Below are positions 9,611 to 19,236 of a stretch of DNA of 64,000 nt, piece by piece; within the stretch, counting starts at the first letter, position 1, and every line of letters starts with the position of its first letter. Made by a program: the position numbers and the translations under genes. The notes under the pieces were generated by a model. It made no database searches, was not told where the DNA came from, and saw only the letters and a list, made by a program, of their open reading frames with translations. The stretch is from Anaerolineales bacterium (GTDB lineage: Bacteria > Chloroflexota > Anaerolineae > Anaerolineales > E44-bin32), in assembly GCA_029210945.1 (NCBI GenBank), contig JARGGH010000005.1, positions 1 through 64,000 on the forward strand, written 5' to 3'.

Positions 9611-10723
9611 TCACCGATAAACTCTGGGGACACGCTTCGAGATGCCGCTCGTGACCTCGTAGTTGATCGTGCCCCAGCGATCGGCGATGTCCTCCGCAGT
9701 GATGCGCGCCTCGCCTTGAACACCGATCAGCACAACCTCCTCGCCCACCCGCCCCTCCGGGACCGCATCCAGTTGAAGCATGATTTGGTCCATCGTGACC
9801 CGACCAACGACCGGCACCCTATGACCACCAACTAGGGCTTGATTGCCCTCGACCCGGCGGAAGCCATCGGCGTACCCCACCGGCACCGTGCCGATGCGTT
9901 CCTGCCCGGATGTTCGATAGACATGCCCGTAGCTGATCCCCCGCCCGGGAGGTACCGTCTTGACCATCGACAGTGAAGATCTCCAACTTAATGCCGGGCG
10001 GAATGAACCGGGAAGCGGCCGAGCGGATGAAGGCTGCAGGCCGTACATCGCAATTCCCACCCGGATCAGGTCGAACCAGGTTTCCGGGTGGGCTAGCCCG
10101 GCGGCCGAATTGGCGCTGTGGATGAGAGGCGGGCGCAATCCCCGCCTGTCCAGGCTTTCGACGAGCGACTTGAAACCTTCCAGTTGGATTTGCGTCGGCT
10201 CCGGATCTGTTTCATCAGCGCGGGCGTAATGGGTAAACACACCTTCCAGGGTCAGCGCCGGATTCCGGGCAACCGCTTGCGCCAGTTTACCTGCTTCCGC
10301 CAAGGTCACGCCCAGGCGGCTCATGCCCGTATCCACCTTGAGGTGCAGCTTGGCAGGGCGCGTTCGATGCGCGGCGACCTCGCCGATCGTCTTGATCTGA
10401 TCCCGATCCCAGACTGTGAGCGCGATGTCTGCAGCGATCATCGCCTCGACCTGCTCGGGAGGCGTATGACCGAGGATGAGAACGGGAGCATCGATACCTG
10501 CCCCGCGCAGTTCGAGCGCTTCCTCGACTCTGGCGACCGCCAACCACGTCGCCCCGGCGTTGAGCGCGGCGTTTGAGACCGCCACCGCGCCATGACCGTA
10601 TGCGTTGGCTTTCACGACCGCCATGATCTGGCGTTTCGTGGTCTCAAGGTAATAGCGCAGGTTGGTCTCGATCGCGCTCAAATCTACCTGCACCCAGGTT
10701 GAATACTTCCGGGCGAGTGCCAT
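9611..10723 (-). CDS. alr: Alanine racemase
   Basis: PLP enzyme converting L- to D-alanine for peptidoglycan (370 residues, normal length). The PLP lysine is K38 in VVKANAYGHG. The second catalytic residue is the tyrosine of GRGISYGHVYRT, and GYADGFRR and RVTMDQIM are family motifs. No ribosome-binding site precedes the ATG; instead a TATACT -10 box lies 6 bases upstream, so the mRNA is probably leaderless. It is transcribed divergently from tgt. Confidence 0.96.
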   Translation of the reverse strand: MALARKYSTWVQVDLSAIETNLRYYLETTKRQIMAVVKANAYGHGAVAVSNAALNAGATWLAVARVEEALELRGAGIDAPVLILGHTPPEQVEAMIAADIALTVWDRDQIKTIGEVAAHRTRPAKLHLKVDTGMSRLGVTLAEAGKLAQAVARNPALTLEGVFTHYARADETDPEPTQIQLEGFKSLVESLDRRGLRPPLIHSANSAAGLAHPETWFDLIRVGIAMYGLQPSSARPLPGSFRPALSWRSSLSMVKTVPPGRGISYGHVYRTSGQERIGTVPVGYADGFRRVEGNQALVGGHRVPVVGRVTMDQIMLQLDAVPEGRVGEEVVLIGVQGEARITAEDIADRWGTINYEVTSGISKRVPRVYR

Positions 10724-10729
10724 GGCGCG

Positions 10730-11970
<1,241 letters not shown>

Positions 11971-11973
11971 CCC

Positions 11974-12798
11974 ATGAACTTAATCCAGGCTCTGATACTT
12001 GGTGCAGTACAGGGCGCAACCGAATTTCTTCCCATATCTTCCTCAGGACACCTGGTGCTTGTCCCGTGGCTCCTCGGTTGGGATTTCGATCCTAAGGCAG
12101 CATTTGTTTTCGACGTGCTCGTACAATGGGGCACGATCGTCGCGGTGATCGGCTATTTCTGGCGCGATTTGTTCGCCCTCGCCCGGGCATGGCTTGTCGG
12201 ACTCTGGAAGCGACAGCCATTCGCCGACCCTCAGTCGCGACTGGCCTGGCTCTTACTGCTCGCGACCTTGCCAGCTGCCGTGCTCGGCCTACTGCTCAAA
12301 TCGACGGTTGAGAACACATTCGGTCAGCCGCTGACCGTCTCGTTCTTCCTGCTCGTCACGGCGGGTCTCCTGTATTTCGCCGAACGCGGCAGCCGACCGT
12401 TTAAATCGATGTCCATATTAACGTGGAGCGATTCACTCTGGATCGGAATGGCGCAGGCACTATCACTCTTCCCCGGCATCTCGCGTTCAGGCGCGACGAT
12501 CTCCGGCGGGCTGTTTCGCGGCCTGGAGCGCGAACAGGCCGCCCGGTTCTCTTTCCTGCTTTCCGTTCCGGCGATGTTGGGAGCCGGCTTGATCGCGCTG
12601 ATCGACCTCTCTAACGCCTCGAACGCGATGGACCAAGCCGCGCCACTGCTGGTCGGTTTCCTTGCTGCGATCGTGACGGGCTGGATTGCCATCCATTGGC
12701 TGCTGCGATTTCTACAACACCGCCGGTTGTATATCTTCAGCATCTACTGCACGGTCGTGGCGCTGGGAGGCATCGCGCTTTATGCACTGCGGAATTAG
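11974..12798 (+). CDS. uppP: Undecaprenyl-diphosphatase (BacA family)
   Basis: Integral membrane phosphatase that recycles undecaprenyl pyrophosphate for cell-wall synthesis and gives bacitracin tolerance (274 residues). The two catalytic motifs are present: GATEFLPISSSGHLVL near the N terminus and GISRSGATISGGLFRG in the middle. About eight membrane segments are visible. It starts 3 bases after tgt and overlaps the next gene by 17 bases. Confidence 0.96.
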   Translation: MNLIQALILGAVQGATEFLPISSSGHLVLVPWLLGWDFDPKAAFVFDVLVQWGTIVAVIGYFWRDLFALARAWLVGLWKRQPFADPQSRLAWLLLLATLPAAVLGLLLKSTVENTFGQPLTVSFFLLVTAGLLYFAERGSRPFKSMSILTWSDSLWIGMAQALSLFPGISRSGATISGGLFRGLEREQAARFSFLLSVPAMLGAGLIALIDLSNASNAMDQAAPLLVGFLAAIVTGWIAIHWLLRFLQHRRLYIFSIYCTVVALGGIALYALRN

Positions 12799-13546
12799 AT
12801 TCACAACGCTCAGCGGGTTCGTCTTGCTCTCCCTCAGCGCCTGCCAGCCCGCCTTCACTCCAGAACCACCGCCAGAACCGCAATCCATCGGGGTGACACC
12901 GCTCTATCTGGGATGGGTCTCAGATTCGCTCTCCTCCTACCGCGCCTCCCATCAAGAGGTCAATTTTCAGTTGGATACCTACCCGCTGACTTCTGGGCAG
13001 CACGCCGTCGAAGCGGGAGAGATTGACCTTTATATCGGCGTGATCGACCCCGGCCCTTCGCTGTTTGCGACCCCGCTCATTCAGGATGGGATCGCCGTCG
13101 CGCATCATCCAGAACTCGACCTGCGCAATCTGACGCTGGGAGAACTGCGTCAGATCTTCTCAGGTAGTGTGCATAATTGGCAGTCGTTCGGCGGTCCCGA
13201 CCTGGAGATCCAGCCGGTCATCCCCCTTCCAGGCGATGATCTGCGCCTCACCTTTCAACAGAGGGTGATGGGGGATTTCCAATTCTCAACGCTCGCCCGG
13301 CTTCAGTCTGCACCCGGCCAGACGATCGACCTGATCGAGAACGAACCAGGGGCAGTGGGATTGATCCCCTTATCACTCCTCGACGGGGATGTGGTCGTGT
13401 TCCGGATTGAGGGTCAATCGCCATCATCGCGCACGATCGCCAACGGCGATTACCCGCTGACCTACTGGGTGACGGCAGTCGCCCTGCAGGAGCCGGATGG
13501 TCCGGCGCGCGATTGGCTCGCGTGGGTGCAGGCATCGAACAATTGA
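12782..13546 (+). CDS. PstS-like solute-binding lipoprotein
   Basis: A 254-residue predicted lipoprotein (signal peptide ending LSAC at about residue 20). Its sequence follows the PstS/phosphate-binding-like fold: the LRQIFSGSVHNWQSFGG motif closely matches the family's 'L..IF.G.i.nW' segment, and PGAVGLIPLSLL matches the late hinge. It is shorter than true PstS and has no pst permease genes nearby, so its ligand is unknown. The ATG lies inside the end of uppP (17-base overlap), implying coupled translation. The start 96 bases further upstream is unlikely because it lacks a signal peptide. Confidence 0.7.
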   Translation: MHCGIRFTTLSGFVLLSLSACQPAFTPEPPPEPQSIGVTPLYLGWVSDSLSSYRASHQEVNFQLDTYPLTSGQHAVEAGEIDLYIGVIDPGPSLFATPLIQDGIAVAHHPELDLRNLTLGELRQIFSGSVHNWQSFGGPDLEIQPVIPLPGDDLRLTFQQRVMGDFQFSTLARLQSAPGQTIDLIENEPGAVGLIPLSLLDGDVVVFRIEGQSPSSRTIANGDYPLTYWVTAVALQEPDGPARDWLAWVQASNN

Positions 13547-13580
13547 ACCGGCTTGAGTTAAGAAGCCCGGGCAGCCCGAT

Positions 13581-14237
13581 TCAACGCAGGAACGGATTAT
13601 TGGCGCGTTCTTGCCCGACCGTCGTCGCCGGTCCGTGCCCCGGGTAGAGCCTCACGTCGTCATCGAGCGTGAGGATCTCGCTTTGAATTGACCCGAGCAG
13701 TTCGTTCCAATCCCCACCGGGCAGATCGGTCCGGCCCACGCTGCCTTGAAAAATCAAATCGCCACAGAACACAATCCCCAGGTCACCGGCACAAAATATG
13801 ACGTGCCCGGGTGTATGCCCGGGAGTGTGGCGGGTGGTGAAACGCTGATCGCCCAGATGCATCTCCATCCCGTGCGAAAGGTCCACGGTTGGCTCGGGAC
13901 CGGGATCAAACTCTTGAATGCCGAAATAGGCCGCGCCGCCGGCAGCCCGCCAGAGCGGTTGGTCAGCCGGGTGCAGCGCCACAGACAGGGGGTAGTCGAA
14001 CGCATCCGCAACCCCGCCAGCCCCGCCAAAATGGTCAAAATGGGCATGGGTCAACCAGATCGATTGGATGCGCCAATTTTCATCTTTGGCGTGCCGGGCG
14101 ATCAGGTCCCCGGACCATGCCGGGTCAATCACGGCCGCCGCGCCGGATGGCGGATGTCCTAACAGGTAGGCATTAGTCATCGCCATTCCCAACTCAAAAG
14201 AAAGCAATTCAAACTCACCGATCGATGTGCGCTTCAT
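13581..14237 (-). CDS. Metallo-beta-lactamase-fold hydrolase, glyoxalase II-like
   Basis: A 218-residue cytoplasmic MBL-fold protein. All metal ligands of the glyoxalase II group are visible: THAHFDHFGG, the His of HTPGHTPGH, the Asp of VFCGDLIFQGSVGRTD, and the His of YPGHGPATT. The GRTDLPGGDW segment is typical of the YcbL/short glyoxalase II branch. The substrate (S-lactoylglutathione or another thioester) is not decided. It is transcribed divergently from the tryptophanase-family gene. Confidence 0.85.
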   Translation of the reverse strand: MKRTSIGEFELLSFELGMAMTNAYLLGHPPSGAAAVIDPAWSGDLIARHAKDENWRIQSIWLTHAHFDHFGGAGGVADAFDYPLSVALHPADQPLWRAAGGAAYFGIQEFDPGPEPTVDLSHGMEMHLGDQRFTTRHTPGHTPGHVIFCAGDLGIVFCGDLIFQGSVGRTDLPGGDWNELLGSIQSEILTLDDDVRLYPGHGPATTVGQERANNPFLR

Positions 14238-14439
14238 CTCGCCCCATTCCTGATTGAGTGCTATAACACCTCGGGTATGCCCGGGATTTTCCTGTTTATA
14301 CCCTTTGGAGTATATTCACTCCGGACGTACCGGTAAAGCTAGCTGCGCTGCCGGCACCGGCCGAGAGATGGGGTCAGCGTCCTTGCTGACCGATCGCAGG
14401 ATCGTATCTTCACAAACACCAATATCCATGGAGGTATGC

Positions 14440-15819
14440 ATGCCGTCCCATCCGCTGGAACCTTTCCGGATCAAGACCGTCGAACCCATCAACCGCATAG
14501 ATCGGCTGGCGCGCCAGCAAGCGCTTGAATCGGCTGGCTACAACCTCTTTGGGCTGCGCTCGGATGACATCTTTATCGACCTGCTGACCGATTCGGGCAC
14601 CGGCGCGATGTCCGACCGGCAATGGGGCGCCATGATGCAGGGTGATGAATCGTATGCGGGGGCGCGCTCCTATTTTGAGCTCAAGGAGAGTGTCGAAACG
14701 ATCTTCGGCTTCAAGCACCTCATCCCGACACACCAGGGCCGCGCCGCCGAGCACATCCTCAGCACGCTGCTCATCAAGCCAGGCTTCTCGATCCCCTCCA
14801 ACACTCACTTCGATACGACCGAGGCCAATATTCGCGCCAGAGGCGGCAAGCCGGTGAATCTGGTCATCGACGACGCGGCCGACCCGTCCCTGCCGCACCC
14901 GTTCAAGGGCAACATGGACATCGACAAACTGGAAGCTTTCATCGCGGAGACCGGCAGGGAGAACGTCCCGTTTGGGATGATCACGATCACAAACAACGCC
15001 ACCGGTGGTCAACCCGTATCCTTGGAGAACATCCGCCAGACCGCGGATACCTACAAAAAATACGAGATCCCCTTCATCATCGACGCCTGTCGCTACGCCG
15101 AGAACGCCTATTTCATCAAGCTGCGCGAACCAGGCTATGCCGGGAAGACCCCGTTGGAGATCGCACAAGAAATCTTCTCCCTTGCGGATGGGGCGACGAT
15201 GAGCGCCAAGAAGGACGCGCTCGTCAATATCGGCGGTTTCCTCGTTCTAAATGACGACGACCTCGCCCAACGAGCGAAGAATGAGCTTATTTTGCGTGAA
15301 GGCTTCCCGACGTATGGTGGCCTGGCCGGTCGCGACCTGAGCGCGATCGCAGTTGGCTTATGGGAAGGACTGGATGAAGGCTACCTCGCCTATCGGCTCG
15401 GGCAAACTGCGTTTCTGACCGAGTCGATCGAGGCGCACGGGATCCCGGTCGTTCTGCCTCCCGGCGGACATGCAGTCTATATCGACGCAGGCAACTTGCT
15501 GGCGCATATACCTAGAAATGAATTCCCCGGCCAGGCGCTTGCGGTCGAACTCTACCTTGAGGGTGGCATCCGAGGTGTCGAGCTTGGGTCGGTGGCGTTC
15601 GCGTATACCGACCCGCAGACGGGCGAGGAGCATTTCCCGTTGATGGAACTTGTCCGGCTGGCGATCCCGAGGCGCATGTATACAGAGACCCATCTCGATT
15701 TCGTCGCTGAAGCGCTCGGCCGGATCGCCGAGCGCAGGGATGAGATCCATGGCTACCGTTTCACCTACGCGCCAGAACTGCTGCGTCATTTCACCGCGCA
15801 GTTCGAGCCGGTCGAATGA
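14440..15819 (+). CDS. tnaA: Tryptophanase-family beta-eliminating lyase
   Basis: A PLP enzyme of 459 residues of the tryptophanase / tyrosine phenol-lyase family. Family motifs are EPFRIKTVEPI, DLLTDSGTGAMSD, PTHQGRAAEH and the PLP lysine in MSAKKDALVNIGGF. At the specificity position, tyrosine phenol-lyase has Arg in MERG; here the sequence is VELGS, like tryptophanase, and PTYGGLAG and AGNLLAHIP also favour it. The call is therefore tryptophanase (tryptophan to indole, pyruvate and ammonia), but activity needs testing. The start was chosen for GGAGGT five bases upstream; no tnaC-like leader peptide was found. Confidence 0.85.
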   Translation: MPSHPLEPFRIKTVEPINRIDRLARQQALESAGYNLFGLRSDDIFIDLLTDSGTGAMSDRQWGAMMQGDESYAGARSYFELKESVETIFGFKHLIPTHQGRAAEHILSTLLIKPGFSIPSNTHFDTTEANIRARGGKPVNLVIDDAADPSLPHPFKGNMDIDKLEAFIAETGRENVPFGMITITNNATGGQPVSLENIRQTADTYKKYEIPFIIDACRYAENAYFIKLREPGYAGKTPLEIAQEIFSLADGATMSAKKDALVNIGGFLVLNDDDLAQRAKNELILREGFPTYGGLAGRDLSAIAVGLWEGLDEGYLAYRLGQTAFLTESIEAHGIPVVLPPGGHAVYIDAGNLLAHIPRNEFPGQALAVELYLEGGIRGVELGSVAFAYTDPQTGEEHFPLMELVRLAIPRRMYTETHLDFVAEALGRIAERRDEIHGYRFTYAPELLRHFTAQFEPVE

Positions 15820-15977
15820 CACGTTGACGTGAGGGCATGGCGCCGCTGCATCCAATATTAATCGGCTCAGTGTGATCAAATGAACAAATACAGCGGCGAG
15901 CGACCAGTCGTCCCTCCGGTTATTCAAGATACCCTCAGGTGAGCGTGAGGATGTACAGCCGTATCTCCCGGAAATTG

Positions 15978-16014
15978 AACAGTCCCCGGCACTGGCAGAG
16001 TGCCGGGGACTGTT
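15978..16014. terminator. Bidirectional terminator hairpin
   Basis: A perfect 15-bp stem (AACAGTCCCCGGCAC and its complement) with a 7-base loop lies between the convergent tnaA and the NBR1-Ig lipoprotein gene. The 160 bases between tnaA and the hairpin contain no gene that I can support. Confidence 0.8.
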
Positions 16015-16035
16015 TGTCGTGTCTTGCGCTGAGGG

Positions 16036-17148
16036 TCAAGGATACGTGTACGTCGCCCAATCGAACGTCATGCTGGCGAGATCGCCGCCGACAACCGTGA
16101 GGCGACCGTACTTGCCTGCCTCCGTCTGATAGCAGTACGTCTTCGTCTGGATCTTGAATTTGCTCGCTGAGAGGGCTGACGCCTGGCACTCATTTCCATT
16201 CGGGAGATCGTCGCCGAAGAGGGCAAAACGTGCGCCGCTGCGGGGCTGGATCTCCAGGGTGAGTTTCGGCACGGGAGGGAAACCCACCATCTCAAACTCG
16301 GCATGATATTTGAAATCCGCGGCAGCCGAGCCACACGCGACCGCGCTGCCAGCGTCCAGATCGAAGCAGGCACCCGAGGCTAGATTCTGACCAGAGCCGC
16401 TCGAGACGAACACCGGGAACATCGGGATCGGTAAAATTTCAATGACCGGGAAATCGCTGCCGCCGTCGTCTTCCGCGAGCACTTCAATCTCAACCCAGAA
16501 TGCAACGTTCGCATTTGCGCCGATGCCGAAGAGCACATCTTCACTGTTGCGCAGCAGCCAGTAACCTTTGTAGCCGCCTTCGGATGAAGGCGCCGTTAGA
16601 TTGACGGAGATATCAACCGTATCGCCGGGATTGACCAGCCCGGACAATGCTTTGCTCGCGGGACCACCCATCTGGTCACCGTGATCGAAGATTAGATCGT
16701 AGGAAGATGTCCAGGTGCATGTCCCACTGTTTCGCAGACGCCAGGTCTTGGTGAAATCCTGATCTGGCGCGAAGTCTGCCCCGTCCTCGACGGTCACATC
16801 CGTGATGAACTGGGCGCGGTCAGTGCAGGTCTCGATTTCCGGAGGGGCTGGTTCCGGTTCTTCGGTTACAACCGGTTCAGGCTCCTCGGTGACGACCGGA
16901 TCCGCCGGTTGATCACCCCCGTCAGCGGAGCTATCGACGATATCCGCATCCTGTTCTCCAACCACCGTCTCAACCCGTGACTCATCCTGGAGCATTTCCT
17001 GGGCTGCGGCGTTGACCAGCGCGGCGACCTCATCGGCCGAGAGGTCGGAAGCCTGCGCGTTCAACGACTCAACCCCTGAAAAATTGCAGGCCAGGATCGA
17101 GAGTGAGAGCGCTATCACCGGCAGCAGTGCCAATCTCTTCTTCAACAT
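16036..17148 (-). CDS. Lipoprotein with NBR1-type Ig-like domain
   Basis: A 370-residue predicted lipoprotein. The signal peptide ends ILAC (Cys about 21), followed by an acidic Pro/Glu-rich linker with repeated VVTEEPEP. An Ig-like 'next to BRCA1' domain spans about 130-230, seen in FTKTWRLRNSGTCTW and SEGGYKGYWLLRN. A C-terminal domain shares a C...C plus GKYGRLTV pattern with the paralogue at 46519-47517. The start MLKKRLALL has GGAG upstream. It lies downstream of the sigma/anti-sigma fusion gene on the same strand but has its own TGTCACA-N16-CGTT element, making it a likely target of that sigma factor. Molecular function unknown; a surface or envelope role is inferred. Confidence 0.8.
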   Translation of the reverse strand: MLKKRLALLPVIALSLSILACNFSGVESLNAQASDLSADEVAALVNAAAQEMLQDESRVETVVGEQDADIVDSSADGGDQPADPVVTEEPEPVVTEEPEPAPPEIETCTDRAQFITDVTVEDGADFAPDQDFTKTWRLRNSGTCTWTSSYDLIFDHGDQMGGPASKALSGLVNPGDTVDISVNLTAPSSEGGYKGYWLLRNSEDVLFGIGANANVAFWVEIEVLAEDDGGSDFPVIEILPIPMFPVFVSSGSGQNLASGACFDLDAGSAVACGSAAADFKYHAEFEMVGFPPVPKLTLEIQPRSGARFALFGDDLPNGNECQASALSASKFKIQTKTYCYQTEAGKYGRLTVVGGDLASMTFDWATYTYP

Positions 17149-17199
17149 GATCGTTTCTCCTTTCGCATAATTGCGATTGATGTCCGCTTTCATACCTGT

Positions 17200-17226
17200 A
17201 ACGGACATTGATCATGTTTTGTGACA
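17200..17226 (-). promoter_or_regulatory. Putative ECF-sigma promoter of the NBR1-Ig lipoprotein
   Basis: On the minus strand TGTCACA (17226-17220), exactly 16 bases, then CGTT (17203-17200). The same pair with the same spacing precedes the sigma fusion gene at 19089-19115, and both are preceded by CAATCA 11-12 bases upstream. The layout matches what I recall of the published ECF41 promoter consensus (TGTCACA and CGTC). The predicted start would leave an mRNA leader of about 45 bases. Confidence 0.65.
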
Positions 17227-17262
17227 TCTAGTGTCGGTGATTGGGGAACGTGAGACGCGGAA

Positions 17263-17303
17263 CAAAACAAAATCGGGGGCGTCGTTTCCAGCGTCCCCGG
17301 AGA
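17263..17303 (-). terminator. Terminator after the sigma fusion gene
   Basis: On the minus strand CCGGGGACG and CGCCCCCG can pair with a bulge, followed by GATTTTGTTTTG. This would separate the sigma gene from the lipoprotein gene, which agrees with the latter having its own promoter. Confidence 0.5.
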
Positions 17304-17323
17304 ACTGAACCTGCGCTCTCTTT

Positions 17324-19075
17324 TCAACGCACGATTACGAAGATCTGCAGCTCGTATATTGACGTTTCGCTCGCATTCCCTGCTCCATCAACTGCCCGCG
17401 CCTGATAGCGCATCATTCCCGGTGCGTAGGGACCCCCCTGGAAAACACAGCTGGTGGTATTCGAGCATGTCTTGACCTTCTGCAGGGTCTTAGCGTTCGG
17501 ATCTTGTACGTAGATCTCAATTGTCGCCACATTACGATCATCTGAGGCGCTGGCGGTGAAGGTAACGACGTCGTCTTCGTTGGGCCTCAATCTGCCTGAT
17601 GGCGCATGAACGATCTGGATGGTTGGCGGGGTGCTGTCCGCCGGGGTGGGTGTCGGCGGCGCCGGGACGACCGGCACCTGCGACAGGTCGCCTTCTTCCT
17701 CCGTCAGGTTATTCGCCACCCAACATGTGCCAGTGCCATCCATCTGGTCGACAACCCACCAGTATGTTGGAAGATCCCGGCCGCGAATCCGGGTGCGGTC
17801 ACCGGCCATTAAGTAGCCCAGCACATCGTAAACTGCGCCCGGCCCGCTGCGGCAGTTGCTGTTGGCTGATGCAATTGCAAAGGGTAAGCCCGGAGTCGGG
17901 GAGGGCGATGGAGTTGCGGTGACTGTGTTCTGCGCCGCTGCCTGAGATCCGTTCGCTTCGGGTTGGTCTCCCTCCTGAGATGCCCCGCTTGTTGGCGGTG
18001 GTTGAGTCTCAGGGATCGTGGTCATCGCCAGAACAGCCGAAATGGTGTTCTCGATGTGATCAGCATCCGGTGTCGCGGATCCATTTGATCCTCCACCGAA
18101 CAGCTCTCGCGCGAGACCGGCAACGACGACCAACGCCGCGACACCAATCAAACTCGCCGCCGCTCCAAGCAACCATTTTGCCCAGCTGGCACTCTTTACG
18201 GCGGTCGCCGCGCCCTTCCCTGTTCCAACGTCGCCAGGCTGGTTTACTGGTCCTTCGGAAACAGCCCCGGGTTGAGATTGGATTCGTTCCACAGTCTGAT
18301 CAATCCAGCCCTTGGAAGGGATCAGCGGCGGGAGGAATGCGAAGATCCCGGCCACACGCTTCAGATCATCTTCCGTCTGTTGGCAGTGTTCACAGACTGC
18401 CAGATGCGCCCTGACGGCATCTTGCTCATCTTCGCCGAGCTCGCCATCATTGAACGCCGATACCAGATTGCCCAGCTCCATGCAGGCGGAGGCACCGCTT
18501 TCTGCGAGCAGTCGAATTCCGTGGAGCTCACGGAAATGCAGGCGCGCCCGGTGGACAAGCTGCCGAGCGTTGTCGTATGAACACTCGAGCGTGTTGGAAA
18601 TCTCTTTGTAGGATAGATCGTTGAGCTCTTTCAGGATCAACGCCTGACGGTAGCGCGTCTGCATGAGCGCGAGCGTCCGCTCGACACTCTCTTCGGCTTC
18701 ATGACGCTGCACTCCGCGTTCTGCAGGTCGACGGGTTGATGGGGGTCCACCCAGCTCCATAGGTTCCTCTACATCCACGAACCTTTTTGCCTGTCGAATA
18801 TGATCAATCGACAGGTTGCTTGCGATTCGAAATACCCAGGATTTGAAATCCCAGGGCGGACCCAGTTGGTCGATGCGGGCATGTGCCCGGATAAACGCAT
18901 CCTGGGTGACGTCCTCAGCAATCTGTCGATCCCCGACCGTCCGGCACACATAGTTCAAGACGGGCTTATGCAGCGCCATGAAGAGATCCGTAAACGCTTC
19001 ACGATCACCCGCTTGCGCACGCCTTGCAGCCGCGGCGAGATCTTCCTTTGTCACACCGGTTGATTCCTTCGTCAA
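17324..19075 (-). CDS. ECF sigma factor fused to zinc-finger anti-sigma, membrane segment and extracytoplasmic sensor domains
   Basis: A single 583-residue frame. Region sigma-2 spans about 25-95 (AEDVTQDAFIRAHARI; DFKSWVFRIASNLSIDHIR) and sigma-4 about 130-185 (LKELNDLSYKEIS; SYDNARQLVHRARLHFREL). A zf-HC2 anti-sigma domain spans 198-235 with Cys198 and HLAVCEHC (His224, Cys228, Cys231). One transmembrane helix lies at about 300-322, then a Thr/Pro linker, an SH3b-like domain (about 405-460, NCRSGPGAVYDVLG; WWVVDQ; CWVANNL) and an Ig-like domain (about 480-575, ending with AVDGAGNAS). The start shown is TTG after GAGGTG; a GTG seven codons later (19054) fits the predicted promoter better. 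Sigma and anti-sigma are normally separate proteins; here the sigma factor is apparently membrane-tethered with an outside sensor. Release, probably by proteolysis, is inference. Confidence 0.85.
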   Translation of the reverse strand: MTKESTGVTKEDLAAAARRAQAGDREAFTDLFMALHKPVLNYVCRTVGDRQIAEDVTQDAFIRAHARIDQLGPPWDFKSWVFRIASNLSIDHIRQAKRFVDVEEPMELGGPPSTRRPAERGVQRHEAEESVERTLALMQTRYRQALILKELNDLSYKEISNTLECSYDNARQLVHRARLHFRELHGIRLLAESGASACMELGNLVSAFNDGELGEDEQDAVRAHLAVCEHCQQTEDDLKRVAGIFAFLPPLIPSKGWIDQTVERIQSQPGAVSEGPVNQPGDVGTGKGAATAVKSASWAKWLLGAAASLIGVAALVVVAGLARELFGGGSNGSATPDADHIENTISAVLAMTTIPETQPPPTSGASQEGDQPEANGSQAAAQNTVTATPSPSPTPGLPFAIASANSNCRSGPGAVYDVLGYLMAGDRTRIRGRDLPTYWWVVDQMDGTGTCWVANNLTEEEGDLSQVPVVPAPPTPTPADSTPPTIQIVHAPSGRLRPNEDDVVTFTASASDDRNVATIEIYVQDPNAKTLQKVKTCSNTTSCVFQGGPYAPGMMRYQARAVDGAGNASETSIYELQIFVIVR

Positions 19076-19088
19076 ACTTCACCTCTTC

Positions 19089-19115
19089 AACGTATGTACA
19101 GCCGCGTTTGTGACA
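19089..19115 (-). promoter_or_regulatory. Putative autoregulated ECF-sigma promoter
   Basis: On the minus strand TGTCACA (19115-19109), 16 bases, CGTT (19092-19089), directly upstream of the sigma fusion gene. It matches the element at 17200-17226 in sequence and spacing. Autoregulation is the usual behaviour of ECF sigma genes. Confidence 0.65.
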
Positions 19116-19236
19116 GCCCCCTGTGCCTGATTGCGACTATAGCATGAAAATCCATGTCAATTCCAATGCACAAAGCACGCTCTGTGGTATCCTGATCATG
19201 TTTTACTGGCACTCCTTACCCACGCAGGCCGCTTGC

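Noticed and set aside
14254..14439. tnaC-like leader peptide upstream of the tryptophanase gene
   Set aside because: No short frame with a suitably placed Trp and Pro end was found; only a small GGTCAGC hairpin is visible.
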